From positions 1,240,001 through 1,304,000 of the forward strand of contig NZ_CP040749.1 of NCBI RefSeq assembly GCF_006065315.1: a stretch of 64,000 nucleotides of DNA, in the 5' to 3' direction. Origin of the DNA: Aureibaculum algae. Its GTDB lineage: Bacteria > Bacteroidota > Bacteroidia > Flavobacteriales > Flavobacteriaceae. Below, one piece after another: positions 9,695 to 16,937 of this stretch. The notes below the pieces were generated by a model. That model saw nothing but the letters and a program-made list of their open reading frames with translations, searched no databases and was not told where the DNA came from. Numbering within the stretch: position 1 is the stretch's first letter; each line of letters starts with the position of its first letter. A program made the translations under genes and the position numbers.

Positions 9695-10732
9695 TTAAAA
9701 CCTTGAGATATCAACCTCTTTACTGAGTTGCTCATCGTTTTCTAGATGATTATAGAGTTGTTTAGCCATTTTGGGAGCCAACATAACACCTCTGGTTCCT
9801 AATCCGTTTAAAATGGCTAATTGAGGGTTGTTGGGGTGTGTTCCAATTATGGGTCGCCTATCTTTTACAGTAGGTCTAATACCTGCCTTTTGATCAATGA
9901 CTGTATAGGGAACATTAATTATTTTTTTCAACTTATTTTCCAATTCGTCTTTAGCCTCTTGGGTGGGATTCAAAGTTTTGTCCCTCCAATTGAAAGTTGC
10001 ACCTACTTTATAAGTATCATTTCCTAAGGGCATAATAAATACAGAAGATTTTATTATATAATTAATGTTAAGGTTAGGGGAGTGGATGGTTAATAATTCT
10101 CCTTTGGCTTCTTTTAAAGGTATATCCTTAAAGAATGGATTTTTTACAACTCCATAACCTTCACAGAATACAATTTTTTTGGCTGTAATAGTTTTGTATT
10201 TAACACAGTCTTCTATAAAAATAACTTTTGAATACTCAAAACCTTCATTAACAATTAAATCTCTTTTCTGTAGGTAATCAATATATGCATCTAATAAGGC
10301 CTTGGTGTCAATTTTCCCTGTATTTGTAACGCTTCCTAATCCAAAAGGAGCATTGATACCTTGATTGTTGTTTTTAACGATTTTGGGAATCATATAACTC
10401 TCAAAAAAGGGCTTGTCACAAGCATTAAACCAATTATTTTGCTCTTCAATAGAGGTGAATATTCTATATATATCTAAAGGATAATCAATTTGGATATTTA
10501 ATTTCTGTTCTAACGCTGCATAGAACGGTATTGCGATGTTTAATTGGTCAAAAGCATCCCAAACAGGAGTAAAACGTTTTAAAATAACGGGATTGTAAAC
10601 TCCACCTGCCACTCGAGATGAATTTTGAGAATAATCTTCGTAAATGATATAGGACTTATCATTTCGTTCTAGTTCTTCAGCAATGGCTAAACCAGCCAAT
10701 CCTAAACCTACAATAATATAATCTACTTGCAT
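9695..10732 (-). CDS. FAD-dependent oxidoreductase, DAO (glycine/D-amino-acid oxidase-like) family
   Basis: I use the ATG at 10732, which puts the Rossmann beta strand MQVDYIIVGLGLAGLAIAEE at the N-terminus; an in-frame upstream codon at 10768 adds 12 residues that do not look like family sequence. The 345-residue product has the dinucleotide-binding GLGLAG motif, an internal KIVFCEGYG strand and a C-terminal GIRPTVKDRRPIIG ... LNGLGTRGVMLAP segment. The last is typical of DAO-type enzymes and the MnmC oxidase half. Substrate cannot be told from sequence. It ends convergently with sucB and lies downstream of the gld operon terminator, so it is likely transcribed separately. Confidence 0.85.
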   Translation of the reverse strand: MQVDYIIVGLGLAGLAIAEELERNDKSYIIYEDYSQNSSRVAGGVYNPVILKRFTPVWDAFDQLNIAIPFYAALEQKLNIQIDYPLDIYRIFTSIEEQNNWFNACDKPFFESYMIPKIVKNNNQGINAPFGLGSVTNTGKIDTKALLDAYIDYLQKRDLIVNEGFEYSKVIFIEDCVKYKTITAKKIVFCEGYGVVKNPFFKDIPLKEAKGELLTIHSPNLNINYIIKSSVFIMPLGNDTYKVGATFNWRDKTLNPTQEAKDELENKLKKIINVPYTVIDQKAGIRPTVKDRRPIIGTHPNNPQLAILNGLGTRGVMLAPKMAKQLYNHLENDEQLSKEVDISRF

Positions 10733-10763
10733 ATTACAAATGTAGTTATAAAGGTAAAATAAA

Positions 10764-10806
10764 GGCATAAAAAAAACTCCTACTCAATAAAGAGCAGAAG
10801 TTTTTC
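10764..10806 (-). terminator. Terminator of the gldK-L-M-N operon
   Basis: On the minus strand a 14-bp stem (AAAAACTTCTGCTC/GAGTAGGAGTTTTT, with two G-T pairs) closes a short TTTATT loop and runs into a T-tract, 22 bases after the gldN stop codon. Confidence 0.85.
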
Positions 10807-10827
10807 AGATATACTACAGTGAATTTA

Positions 10828-11733
10828 TTAATAATTCCACATGTCTAGTTCTTTATTTCTGATATCCTCTTTAAGTTTATCAGCTTCTAGAACTTGGAAT
10901 AAAGCATTTCCTTTAATATACTCTGCAACATCTCTGTTACCGTATATATTCTCTTCTCTATAAATACTTGCCACAAAGCGACGTGCATTTAATAAATGAT
11001 CATAAGATAGAGGGAACGCTGAGTTTTTATTGTTAAACACTTTCATTGCATGCGTTACTTCTCTAGCTCCTGGATACCATACCCAAAATAAAGGTATTAG
11101 TTCATCCATACCACCACCTGAACCTTGATTCAAGAAGTTAACATCTGGTGCAACTGGTGCAATACCTAATAAACGGTATTTTAACTCACCTTGTCTTTTA
11201 TCGAAATACCAAACTCCTTTTATTTTAAGTCCAGCAATATCTCCAGAAGTTAAATCTGTTCTATCAACATACTCATCAGTAATAGCTTCACCTTGATTTA
11301 ATAACTCATAACCGGCATCACTAGTGTCAATTCTAGATAAACGACCTTGAATCTCTTTGAAAGTTAATTTATTTTCAAAATAAGAATCGTCATAAATATC
11401 TGCAATCTCACCACTTTTAATACCTCTCAATAAAGTATCATAAAGAGATCTTCTACTAGAGCTAATGTTATTCGTATCTATTGGATAGTAGAATGGTAAA
11501 TTAATTTTCTCATTCAAATCCACATACTCCCACACAACTTTAGACCATAGGATATCTCTATCATCTATGTAACCGTAAGGTAATGGTCCGTCATTATCAG
11601 CCGCTAATTGTTCTGCTGTTTTCATCCCAATTTCTTCAGGAATCTTTGCATTCAACAAATTAGCTTGTGCGTTTATTGAGCTTGTTGTTAATGCTACAAC
11701 ACCACACACTACTAAAAAACCTCTCCAATTCAT
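10828..11733 (-). CDS. gldN: Gliding motility / type IX secretion protein GldN (PorN)
   Basis: 301 residues with a cleavable signal peptide ending near SINAQA. Family sequence follows: DILWSKVVWEYVDLNEKINLPFYYP and the KGVWYFDKRQGELKYRLLGIAPVAPD block. GldN is a periplasmic component that forms rings with the lipoprotein GldK under the outer membrane and connects to the GldLM motor. It is the last gene of gldK-L-M-N, 12 bases after gldM and just before the operon terminator. Length and order are normal. Confidence 0.96.
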   Translation of the reverse strand: MNWRGFLVVCGVVALTTSSINAQANLLNAKIPEEIGMKTAEQLAADNDGPLPYGYIDDRDILWSKVVWEYVDLNEKINLPFYYPIDTNNISSSRRSLYDTLLRGIKSGEIADIYDDSYFENKLTFKEIQGRLSRIDTSDAGYELLNQGEAITDEYVDRTDLTSGDIAGLKIKGVWYFDKRQGELKYRLLGIAPVAPDVNFLNQGSGGGMDELIPLFWVWYPGAREVTHAMKVFNNKNSAFPLSYDHLLNARRFVASIYREENIYGNRDVAEYIKGNALFQVLEADKLKEDIRNKELDMWNY

Positions 11734-11745
11734 AATATTTATTTT

Positions 11746-13290
11746 TTAATTTGTTAATTCTACATTTAATGGATTTACTTTCTTTAAGTAATACCCACTA
11801 TTGCCAGATAACGATGCTCTTACATCAAATATTGTAACCATGTCGCCTTTTCTTGCTTTACTTAAAGCTCTAATCGCTGCGGCATTGAATTTTGTACCTT
11901 TAACAATCACTGTTGGTGATCCAGGAACTTTAATACTAAAGCCTGATACTCCAAGTTTTAAGTCAAACTCAAAATCTGGTATAATAGCTCCAATAGTCAT
12001 TTTTTGTAAAGAACTTCTAGGCATTTTAATAACACCATATTGGCTACCTCTTACTGCTGCAGAAGGAGCAGGGATATCTTTAATTCTAAACGTTTGTCCA
12101 GAAGTTACAGAAGATCCATCAGGTAATTTACCAGTTACATTAATTTTAACTGTTTTACCTTTACCAGGACTCATCATATACTTACCTAAACCTGTTGATT
12201 TACGTAAACCTGGTGCGTTTGCTGAAATTGAATTGTCAGGTACACCTGGCATTGAAATAGTAATAGGGTTTTGTACACCTCTATAAACCACATTCATTTT
12301 ATCAGCTGAAATCACAGCACTGTTAGGTTTTGCAACTACGGCATATTTAGTATTAATTGGTAATCTAACTAAAGAGTCACCTTCTTTAAATACAAACTCA
12401 CCTTTAATTTCATTCTCACCTACATTACCTGAAGGGAAATCTAAAATTGCACCACCACCTTCAATATTAGTGATCTCTTTACCATTAATAATTACTTTGG
12501 TTGGTTTTAAAGTAGCATCATATTTACCTAATACTATTTTACCTTTAAAGTTTGCACCTTGTAACGTAGCTGGGTTGTCAGGTACTAAAATAGTCGTGTA
12601 GTTTCTCATTGAAACATCACTTTCTAATTGACCTTGAACCATTGCCATTAACATCTCATTTTCTGTTGATTTAATATCAGCTTGAAGTTGAGATAAGTTA
12701 GTAATTGTTGTAATTAAAGGAAAACCTTCATAACGATTTTTTAACCATGTTTGTGTTCCTTCACCATCTTTTATTTTTTGATCAGAAGTGTCAAAACGTG
12801 CATTTACTTTTGACGTTATGTCTTTATAATCATCTCCTAAAAGTGATGTTACTTCCGTACGGTAGTTATTCAGTTTACTTAAAAACTCTTCACCAGCTGG
12901 AGTAAACTTTTCTCCTGCAAAGAAGAAAGAATCACCTGCATCCGTTCCGTCCATAGACTCATAATTTGTAGGGTCTTCAACATCTTTAGTTAACTCTTCT
13001 TTCATTTTTTCAAGATGAGCATTAAAGTCTAAAGATAAAGCTTGTACCTTCTGAGCATTGGTATTGTGTTCTGCATACTTCTCTGGTTGATCGGCTGCTT
13101 TCGTAGCCAGACTAGCATAAGTAGCTGCATTCTGTTGTTCCGCTGACACGTTAGATGCTGCCAGTTTTTCGTTCATGAAACCAAAAGCAGATAAAACTTG
13201 TTTTGACATATTCATTGCTAACATCGCGATAAATACCAAATACATTAAGTTAATCATTTTCTGCCTTGGTGATAGTTTGCCTCCTGCCAT
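11746..13290 (-). CDS. gldM: Gliding motility / type IX secretion motor protein GldM (PorM)
   Basis: 514 residues, full length. The N-terminus MAGGKLSPRQKMINLMYLVF leads into the single inner-membrane helix (about 11-33) and includes Arg9, which in the family sits near the proton path of the GldL-GldM motor. The rest is periplasmic: a coiled-coil D1 region (about 35-225), then beta domains with LDFPSGNVGENEIKGEF and RIKDIPAPSAAVRG toward the C-terminus, which contacts the GldK/GldN ring. The downstream gap to gldN is 12 bases and the upstream gap to gldL is 54 bases, consistent with one operon. Confidence 0.97.
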   Translation of the reverse strand: MAGGKLSPRQKMINLMYLVFIAMLAMNMSKQVLSAFGFMNEKLAASNVSAEQQNAATYASLATKAADQPEKYAEHNTNAQKVQALSLDFNAHLEKMKEELTKDVEDPTNYESMDGTDAGDSFFFAGEKFTPAGEEFLSKLNNYRTEVTSLLGDDYKDITSKVNARFDTSDQKIKDGEGTQTWLKNRYEGFPLITTITNLSQLQADIKSTENEMLMAMVQGQLESDVSMRNYTTILVPDNPATLQGANFKGKIVLGKYDATLKPTKVIINGKEITNIEGGGAILDFPSGNVGENEIKGEFVFKEGDSLVRLPINTKYAVVAKPNSAVISADKMNVVYRGVQNPITISMPGVPDNSISANAPGLRKSTGLGKYMMSPGKGKTVKINVTGKLPDGSSVTSGQTFRIKDIPAPSAAVRGSQYGVIKMPRSSLQKMTIGAIIPDFEFDLKLGVSGFSIKVPGSPTVIVKGTKFNAAAIRALSKARKGDMVTIFDVRASLSGNSGYYLKKVNPLNVELTN

Positions 13291-13344
13291 TTTTTTCTAA
13301 TTAGTTTTAGTTAATAGTTGGGTTAAATTATTTTATTCTACTAA

Positions 13345-13995
13345 TTAGTTTCTATTTGACATAGCAGATAGCATACCTCCATAAACACCATTCAATGATG
13401 ATAAGTTTGTTGCTAAAGATTCCATTTGATCTTTAAGTTTTACTGTGTTTTCAGCAACTGCTTCACTCAATTCAGATTGTCTTGATGCACTATCATACTG
13501 CACTTTATACAAACTGTTTAAAGATTCCATATTAGAAGCAGCTAATGTTAATTGCTCGCTATATTTACTTGTTGCGGCAACTGAATTTGCAGCTGGTGCA
13601 ATATTTTCTGCGGCACCTGCAAAATTTTGGATGCTTGTAGATAATCTATCCATTTTTTCAGAATCAAGATTTGCTTCAGCTAACATAGTATCTAATTTAG
13701 AAGATAACATGCTTTCAGCATCTACATCACCAGATAATCTATCCAAGCCTTGTCCTTGTCCTCCTGCTAATTCAGGATATACTAGTGACCAGTCTAAGTC
13801 TTCTTCAACAGGTTCAAATGCAGAGAATGCAAAAATTACTGCTTCTGTTAATAATCCTATTGTTAACATAACTCCACCTGTTAATGGTCCAATGCTAAAG
13901 TGTAAGATTTTGAATAATGCTCCTACTAATACTACTGATGCTCCCATACCATAAACGAAGTTCATGATTTTTTTCTGTTTAAGTGATCCTGCCAT
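13345..13995 (-). CDS. gldL: Gliding motility / type IX secretion motor protein GldL (PorL)
   Basis: 216 residues with two N-terminal transmembrane helices (about 11-32 and 40-60) and a cytoplasmic, partly coiled tail. The second helix carries Glu51 in LLTEAVIF, matching the essential membrane glutamate of the family's proton-driven motor, and Lys29 lies in the first helix. GldL forms a pentamer around the GldM helices and powers type IX secretion and gliding. It lies between gldK (140-base gap) and gldM (54-base gap). Confidence 0.96.
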   Translation of the reverse strand: MAGSLKQKKIMNFVYGMGASVVLVGALFKILHFSIGPLTGGVMLTIGLLTEAVIFAFSAFEPVEEDLDWSLVYPELAGGQGQGLDRLSGDVDAESMLSSKLDTMLAEANLDSEKMDRLSTSIQNFAGAAENIAPAANSVAATSKYSEQLTLAASNMESLNSLYKVQYDSASRQSELSEAVAENTVKLKDQMESLATNLSSLNGVYGGMLSAMSNRN

Positions 13996-14135
13996 AATTT
14001 TTCTTTTTTCGGGTTAATTTTAATTTTAATTATTAATTCTAGTTGGTTTATTTTAAAACGTTTGTTATTACTATTTATTATTACTTAATGATAATTACTA
14101 CTAAATTTTTATTGAAAATTGTCTTTTATTGAATG

Positions 14136-15521
14136 TTATTTAACACCCATATAATCTTGTACTGTTCTAAAGCCTACATAACTTCTTGCAGAATCTCCAT
14201 ATTCGTAATCTCTTGTACTTACTTCTAAGAAATAAGCTACATCTTTCCAAGATCCTCCACGAATTACTTTTCTTTGATTACCGCTATCATTTACATTAGG
14301 GTTCATTGTAGAACCTAAGTAATAAGAAGCTGGGTCATAAGCAGTGTCAGTCCATTCTGAAACATTACCTGCCATGTTATATAAACCGTAGTCATTAGGT
14401 GTAAAAGACTTTGCTTCCATGGTATATAAAGCCCCATCAGCAGCATAATCTCCCCTTTGTGGTTTAAAGTTTGCCATAAAACAACCTCTATCAGTTTCCG
14501 TATAAGGACCACCCCAAGGGTATTTAGCATATTCTAAGCCTCCACGAGCAGCAAATTCCCACTCAGTTTCAGTTGGTAATCTAAAGTTAGGAACTTTACC
14601 TGCACCTTTATTAGCTAAAAATCTGTTTTTCTTTTGAGTTCTAAAGTCACAAAAAGCTTTGGCTTGTGGCCATGATACGCCAACTACAGGGTAGTCATTG
14701 TATGCTTGATGCCAGAAATAATCTTGGTGCATTGGGTCGTTATATGAGTAATTAAAATCTTTTACCCAAACTGTTGTATCAGGATATATTTCTACTGTAT
14801 TTTTCTTGATAAAGTCTTTTCTATTACTACTTTTTCTTGCAGCACCTTCTGGATCGAAAGTGTAGTATAAGTATGATAGTTTTTTAGTATCAACAATTCT
14901 TCTACCGTCAAAAACCTCAGTGATTGGTAAATATAAACTGTCCATCGCTTCTGCATAACTTGCATCAGGATATTCTGCTATATTCCAAACCAATTCAGGT
15001 TCCCAGTTTAATGCTTTACCTTCAGTTGGTGAATTTAAATCACCTAAGCTACCGTAGTTATCCATCATATATTTATAATATACATTGGCAGTAGTATCGG
15101 GTTCTGCAAATTTGTATTTTTGAATACCATCTTCGTTACCTGAAGATGCACCTGCATCTAAATCGGCACTAGCTGCACCAAAACCTTGTTCTTCTGCAAG
15201 AATGGCTAATTGAGTTCTTACAATAGAATCTCTTACCCATACTACAAACTCTCTATATTCAGCGTTTGTAATTTCTGTTTCGTCCATATAAAATGGTCTT
15301 ACAGTTACAGTTCTGGATGGTGTGTTTAATGCACCTGCAATATCCTCATCTGTTTTACCCATTGTAAAGGCACCACCTGGAATTAATGTCATTCCTAATG
15401 GTTTCTCAGGGAAAAATTTCTTTTTAGACCTAACACCTGTTAACTCTCCTCGGTCGCTAGATCCACAACTGGTTGCTAAAGCAAATACAGCAAGTAAAAA
15501 ATAAACGGTTACTTTTCTCAT
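14136..15521 (-). CDS. gldK: Gliding motility / type IX secretion lipoprotein GldK (PorK)
   Basis: The ATG at 15521 is chosen because it gives a lipoprotein signal peptide (MRKVTVYFLLAVFALATSCG, lipidated Cys19); the longer frame adds 12 residues before it. The 461-residue product has an FGE-sulfatase (SUMF1-like) fold: LIPGGAFTMG, PVVGVSWPQAKAFCDF, RLPTETEWEFAARGG, YNMAGNVSEW and VIRGGSWKD. In the family this fold is structural and forms the periplasmic ring with GldN. It is the first gene of gldK-L-M-N. No clear TAnnTTTG box was found upstream. Confidence 0.96.
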   Translation of the reverse strand: MRKVTVYFLLAVFALATSCGSSDRGELTGVRSKKKFFPEKPLGMTLIPGGAFTMGKTDEDIAGALNTPSRTVTVRPFYMDETEITNAEYREFVVWVRDSIVRTQLAILAEEQGFGAASADLDAGASSGNEDGIQKYKFAEPDTTANVYYKYMMDNYGSLGDLNSPTEGKALNWEPELVWNIAEYPDASYAEAMDSLYLPITEVFDGRRIVDTKKLSYLYYTFDPEGAARKSSNRKDFIKKNTVEIYPDTTVWVKDFNYSYNDPMHQDYFWHQAYNDYPVVGVSWPQAKAFCDFRTQKKNRFLANKGAGKVPNFRLPTETEWEFAARGGLEYAKYPWGGPYTETDRGCFMANFKPQRGDYAADGALYTMEAKSFTPNDYGLYNMAGNVSEWTDTAYDPASYYLGSTMNPNVNDSGNQRKVIRGGSWKDVAYFLEVSTRDYEYGDSARSYVGFRTVQDYMGVK

Positions 15522-15651
15522 AAATGTAAATTTAGTATCCCTTTTATAGGGGAACAATACTATTTGTTATATTAAAACTATTTCGATAAAAAACAATTTT
15601 GATTTCGTAGAATCACTTTAAGAACGCAGAAATATTATTTTTAGTGTATAA

Positions 15652-16809
15652 CTAATTTAATTTTCTAAAAGTTTTCCACCATCTTTCTGGAATAACTTGA
15701 TTTCCTGCTCGTAAATAATCTTGATACGTACAAGGTATTAACGTATGCTTTGTAGTTTTATTATTTGGATGTTCAACTTCCATCCACCATCTGTCACTTT
15801 TATTACTTTTGAAGAAGTTGATTGTAGTGTCTTCAATAGGTACTATATATTTTGTGTAATCTTTTTTTGATGTAAAAGGGTATTCATTAGTTCTAAAATT
15901 AAAACCTTCAATAAAATACCATATCATCTGGGCAATTAAATGTGCGGTTTGGTCTTTTTCATCTAATTTGGCATTGTATTCGTAAATTCCAAAAGAAGAA
16001 ACTTTATCACTGATACCTGCATATCTGGAAATAGCACATATCGTCTCACCATAAAATCCGTTCGGTACAGCATTATTGTTCGCAGGTGCTTCCGCTCGTC
16101 TTACAGAACCAATATCAATACTTACAACATCCGTATCTCGAAAAACAGGTTCTACTATTTTTATATCATTGGTAATTTCACCCAATCTATACGTGTCGAA
16201 ATATAATTTTTCTAATAAATCAATTTCTTCTTGCGAGTTAAAATACGTCTGATAACCAATATTACTATAATTAAATAGATTACTTGGTTGCTCCATAATT
16301 ACTTTACTCAAAAAAGAGGTTGAAGATATTTCTTCTTCAATAGTACCTAAATCAAACTTTGTATCTACTGTGGTAAGATTAACGGTTTGTTCTAATTTAT
16401 CATACGCTCTATAATTAGCATAGGTTAAGTCTTGACCGCCACCTATAATTATTGGGATGATATTATTTTTAACTAAATAGACTATTATTTCTTGAAGTGC
16501 AAAATAGGAGTCTTCTTCCGTTTCGCCTTGAGGGATATTGCCTAAATCGACAATTTTTGAAAACCAGTTGCCTGGAAATAATTGATATAGATATTTTCGT
16601 ATGACACCAAAATTATTACCAGCACCAAAATTGTCTTCCGCTCTTCTTCCTTCTTCAACACCTATAATAGCAATATGTACCCCTTTTAATTCAGGAATTC
16701 CATTTTGTTTTGAATGAATAGCAATCCTTTGACCTAACGATTGATTAGGTAATAAAGCCGAATGTGCCACAACAACATCTTCAACAGGATTTAAGAATTC
16801 AAAACTCAT
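15652..16809 (-). CDS. Ureohydrolase (arginase/formimidoylglutamase) fold protein with degenerate metal site
   Basis: 385 residues with the core layout of the arginase superfamily. The normally invariant metal-binding motifs are changed. GGDH reads GGGQ (Gln126 in place of the His ligand). DxHxD reads DTKFD (149-153, Lys151 in place of His). SxDxDxxDP reads SIDIGSVRRAEAP (230-242, Gly234 in place of an Asp ligand). Instead the segments VDTKFDLG and DIGSVRRAEAPANNNAVPNGF look well preserved and polar. Similar proteins are often called formimidoylglutamase in Flavobacteriia, but hydrolysis by a Mn pair seems unlikely from these residues. It lies between gldK and topA on the same strand. Confidence 0.8.
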   Translation of the reverse strand: MSFEFLNPVEDVVVAHSALLPNQSLGQRIAIHSKQNGIPELKGVHIAIIGVEEGRRAEDNFGAGNNFGVIRKYLYQLFPGNWFSKIVDLGNIPQGETEEDSYFALQEIIVYLVKNNIIPIIIGGGQDLTYANYRAYDKLEQTVNLTTVDTKFDLGTIEEEISSTSFLSKVIMEQPSNLFNYSNIGYQTYFNSQEEIDLLEKLYFDTYRLGEITNDIKIVEPVFRDTDVVSIDIGSVRRAEAPANNNAVPNGFYGETICAISRYAGISDKVSSFGIYEYNAKLDEKDQTAHLIAQMIWYFIEGFNFRTNEYPFTSKKDYTKYIVPIEDTTINFFKSNKSDRWWMEVEHPNNKTTKHTLIPCTYQDYLRAGNQVIPERWWKTFRKLN

Positions 16810-16847
16810 AGTTTAGTTATAATGGTTATTTGTTATTGGATTATTAT

Positions 16848-16923
16848 TGTCATTCCGAGGCACGAGGAATCTCATTAATATGAGTACTACTTTTTAACAG
16901 ATTCCTCGTGCCTCGGAATGACA
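16848..16923. repeat. Intergenic 25-bp inverted repeat (REP/MITE-like)
   Basis: The arms 16848-16872 and 16899-16923 are exact reverse complements over 25 bases (core CATTCCGAGGCACGAGGAAT). A small inner stem, CTCAT/ATGAG, lies at 16871-16884. It sits 14 bases downstream of topA's stop and upstream of the ureohydrolase-like gene. The family of 'GTCATTCCGA...GGAATCT' palindromes is widespread between genes in bacteria. As it lacks a T-tract it is more likely a repeat family member than a simple terminator. Confidence 0.85.
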
Positions 16924-16937
16924 GTTTAAGAATAGTA

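Noticed and set aside
11801..12286. Open frame of 161 codons opposite gldM
   Set aside because: Antisense shadow of a well-supported gene, with no promoter or recognisable domain.
13445..13954. Long open frame (169 codons) on the plus strand opposite gldL
   Set aside because: It lies wholly inside gldL, has no family resemblance and reflects the codon bias of the real gene.
15652..16809. Calling the protein a plain formimidoylglutamase (hutG)
   Set aside because: The canonical His and Asp metal ligands are replaced and no hut genes are nearby, so the name would overstate the evidence.
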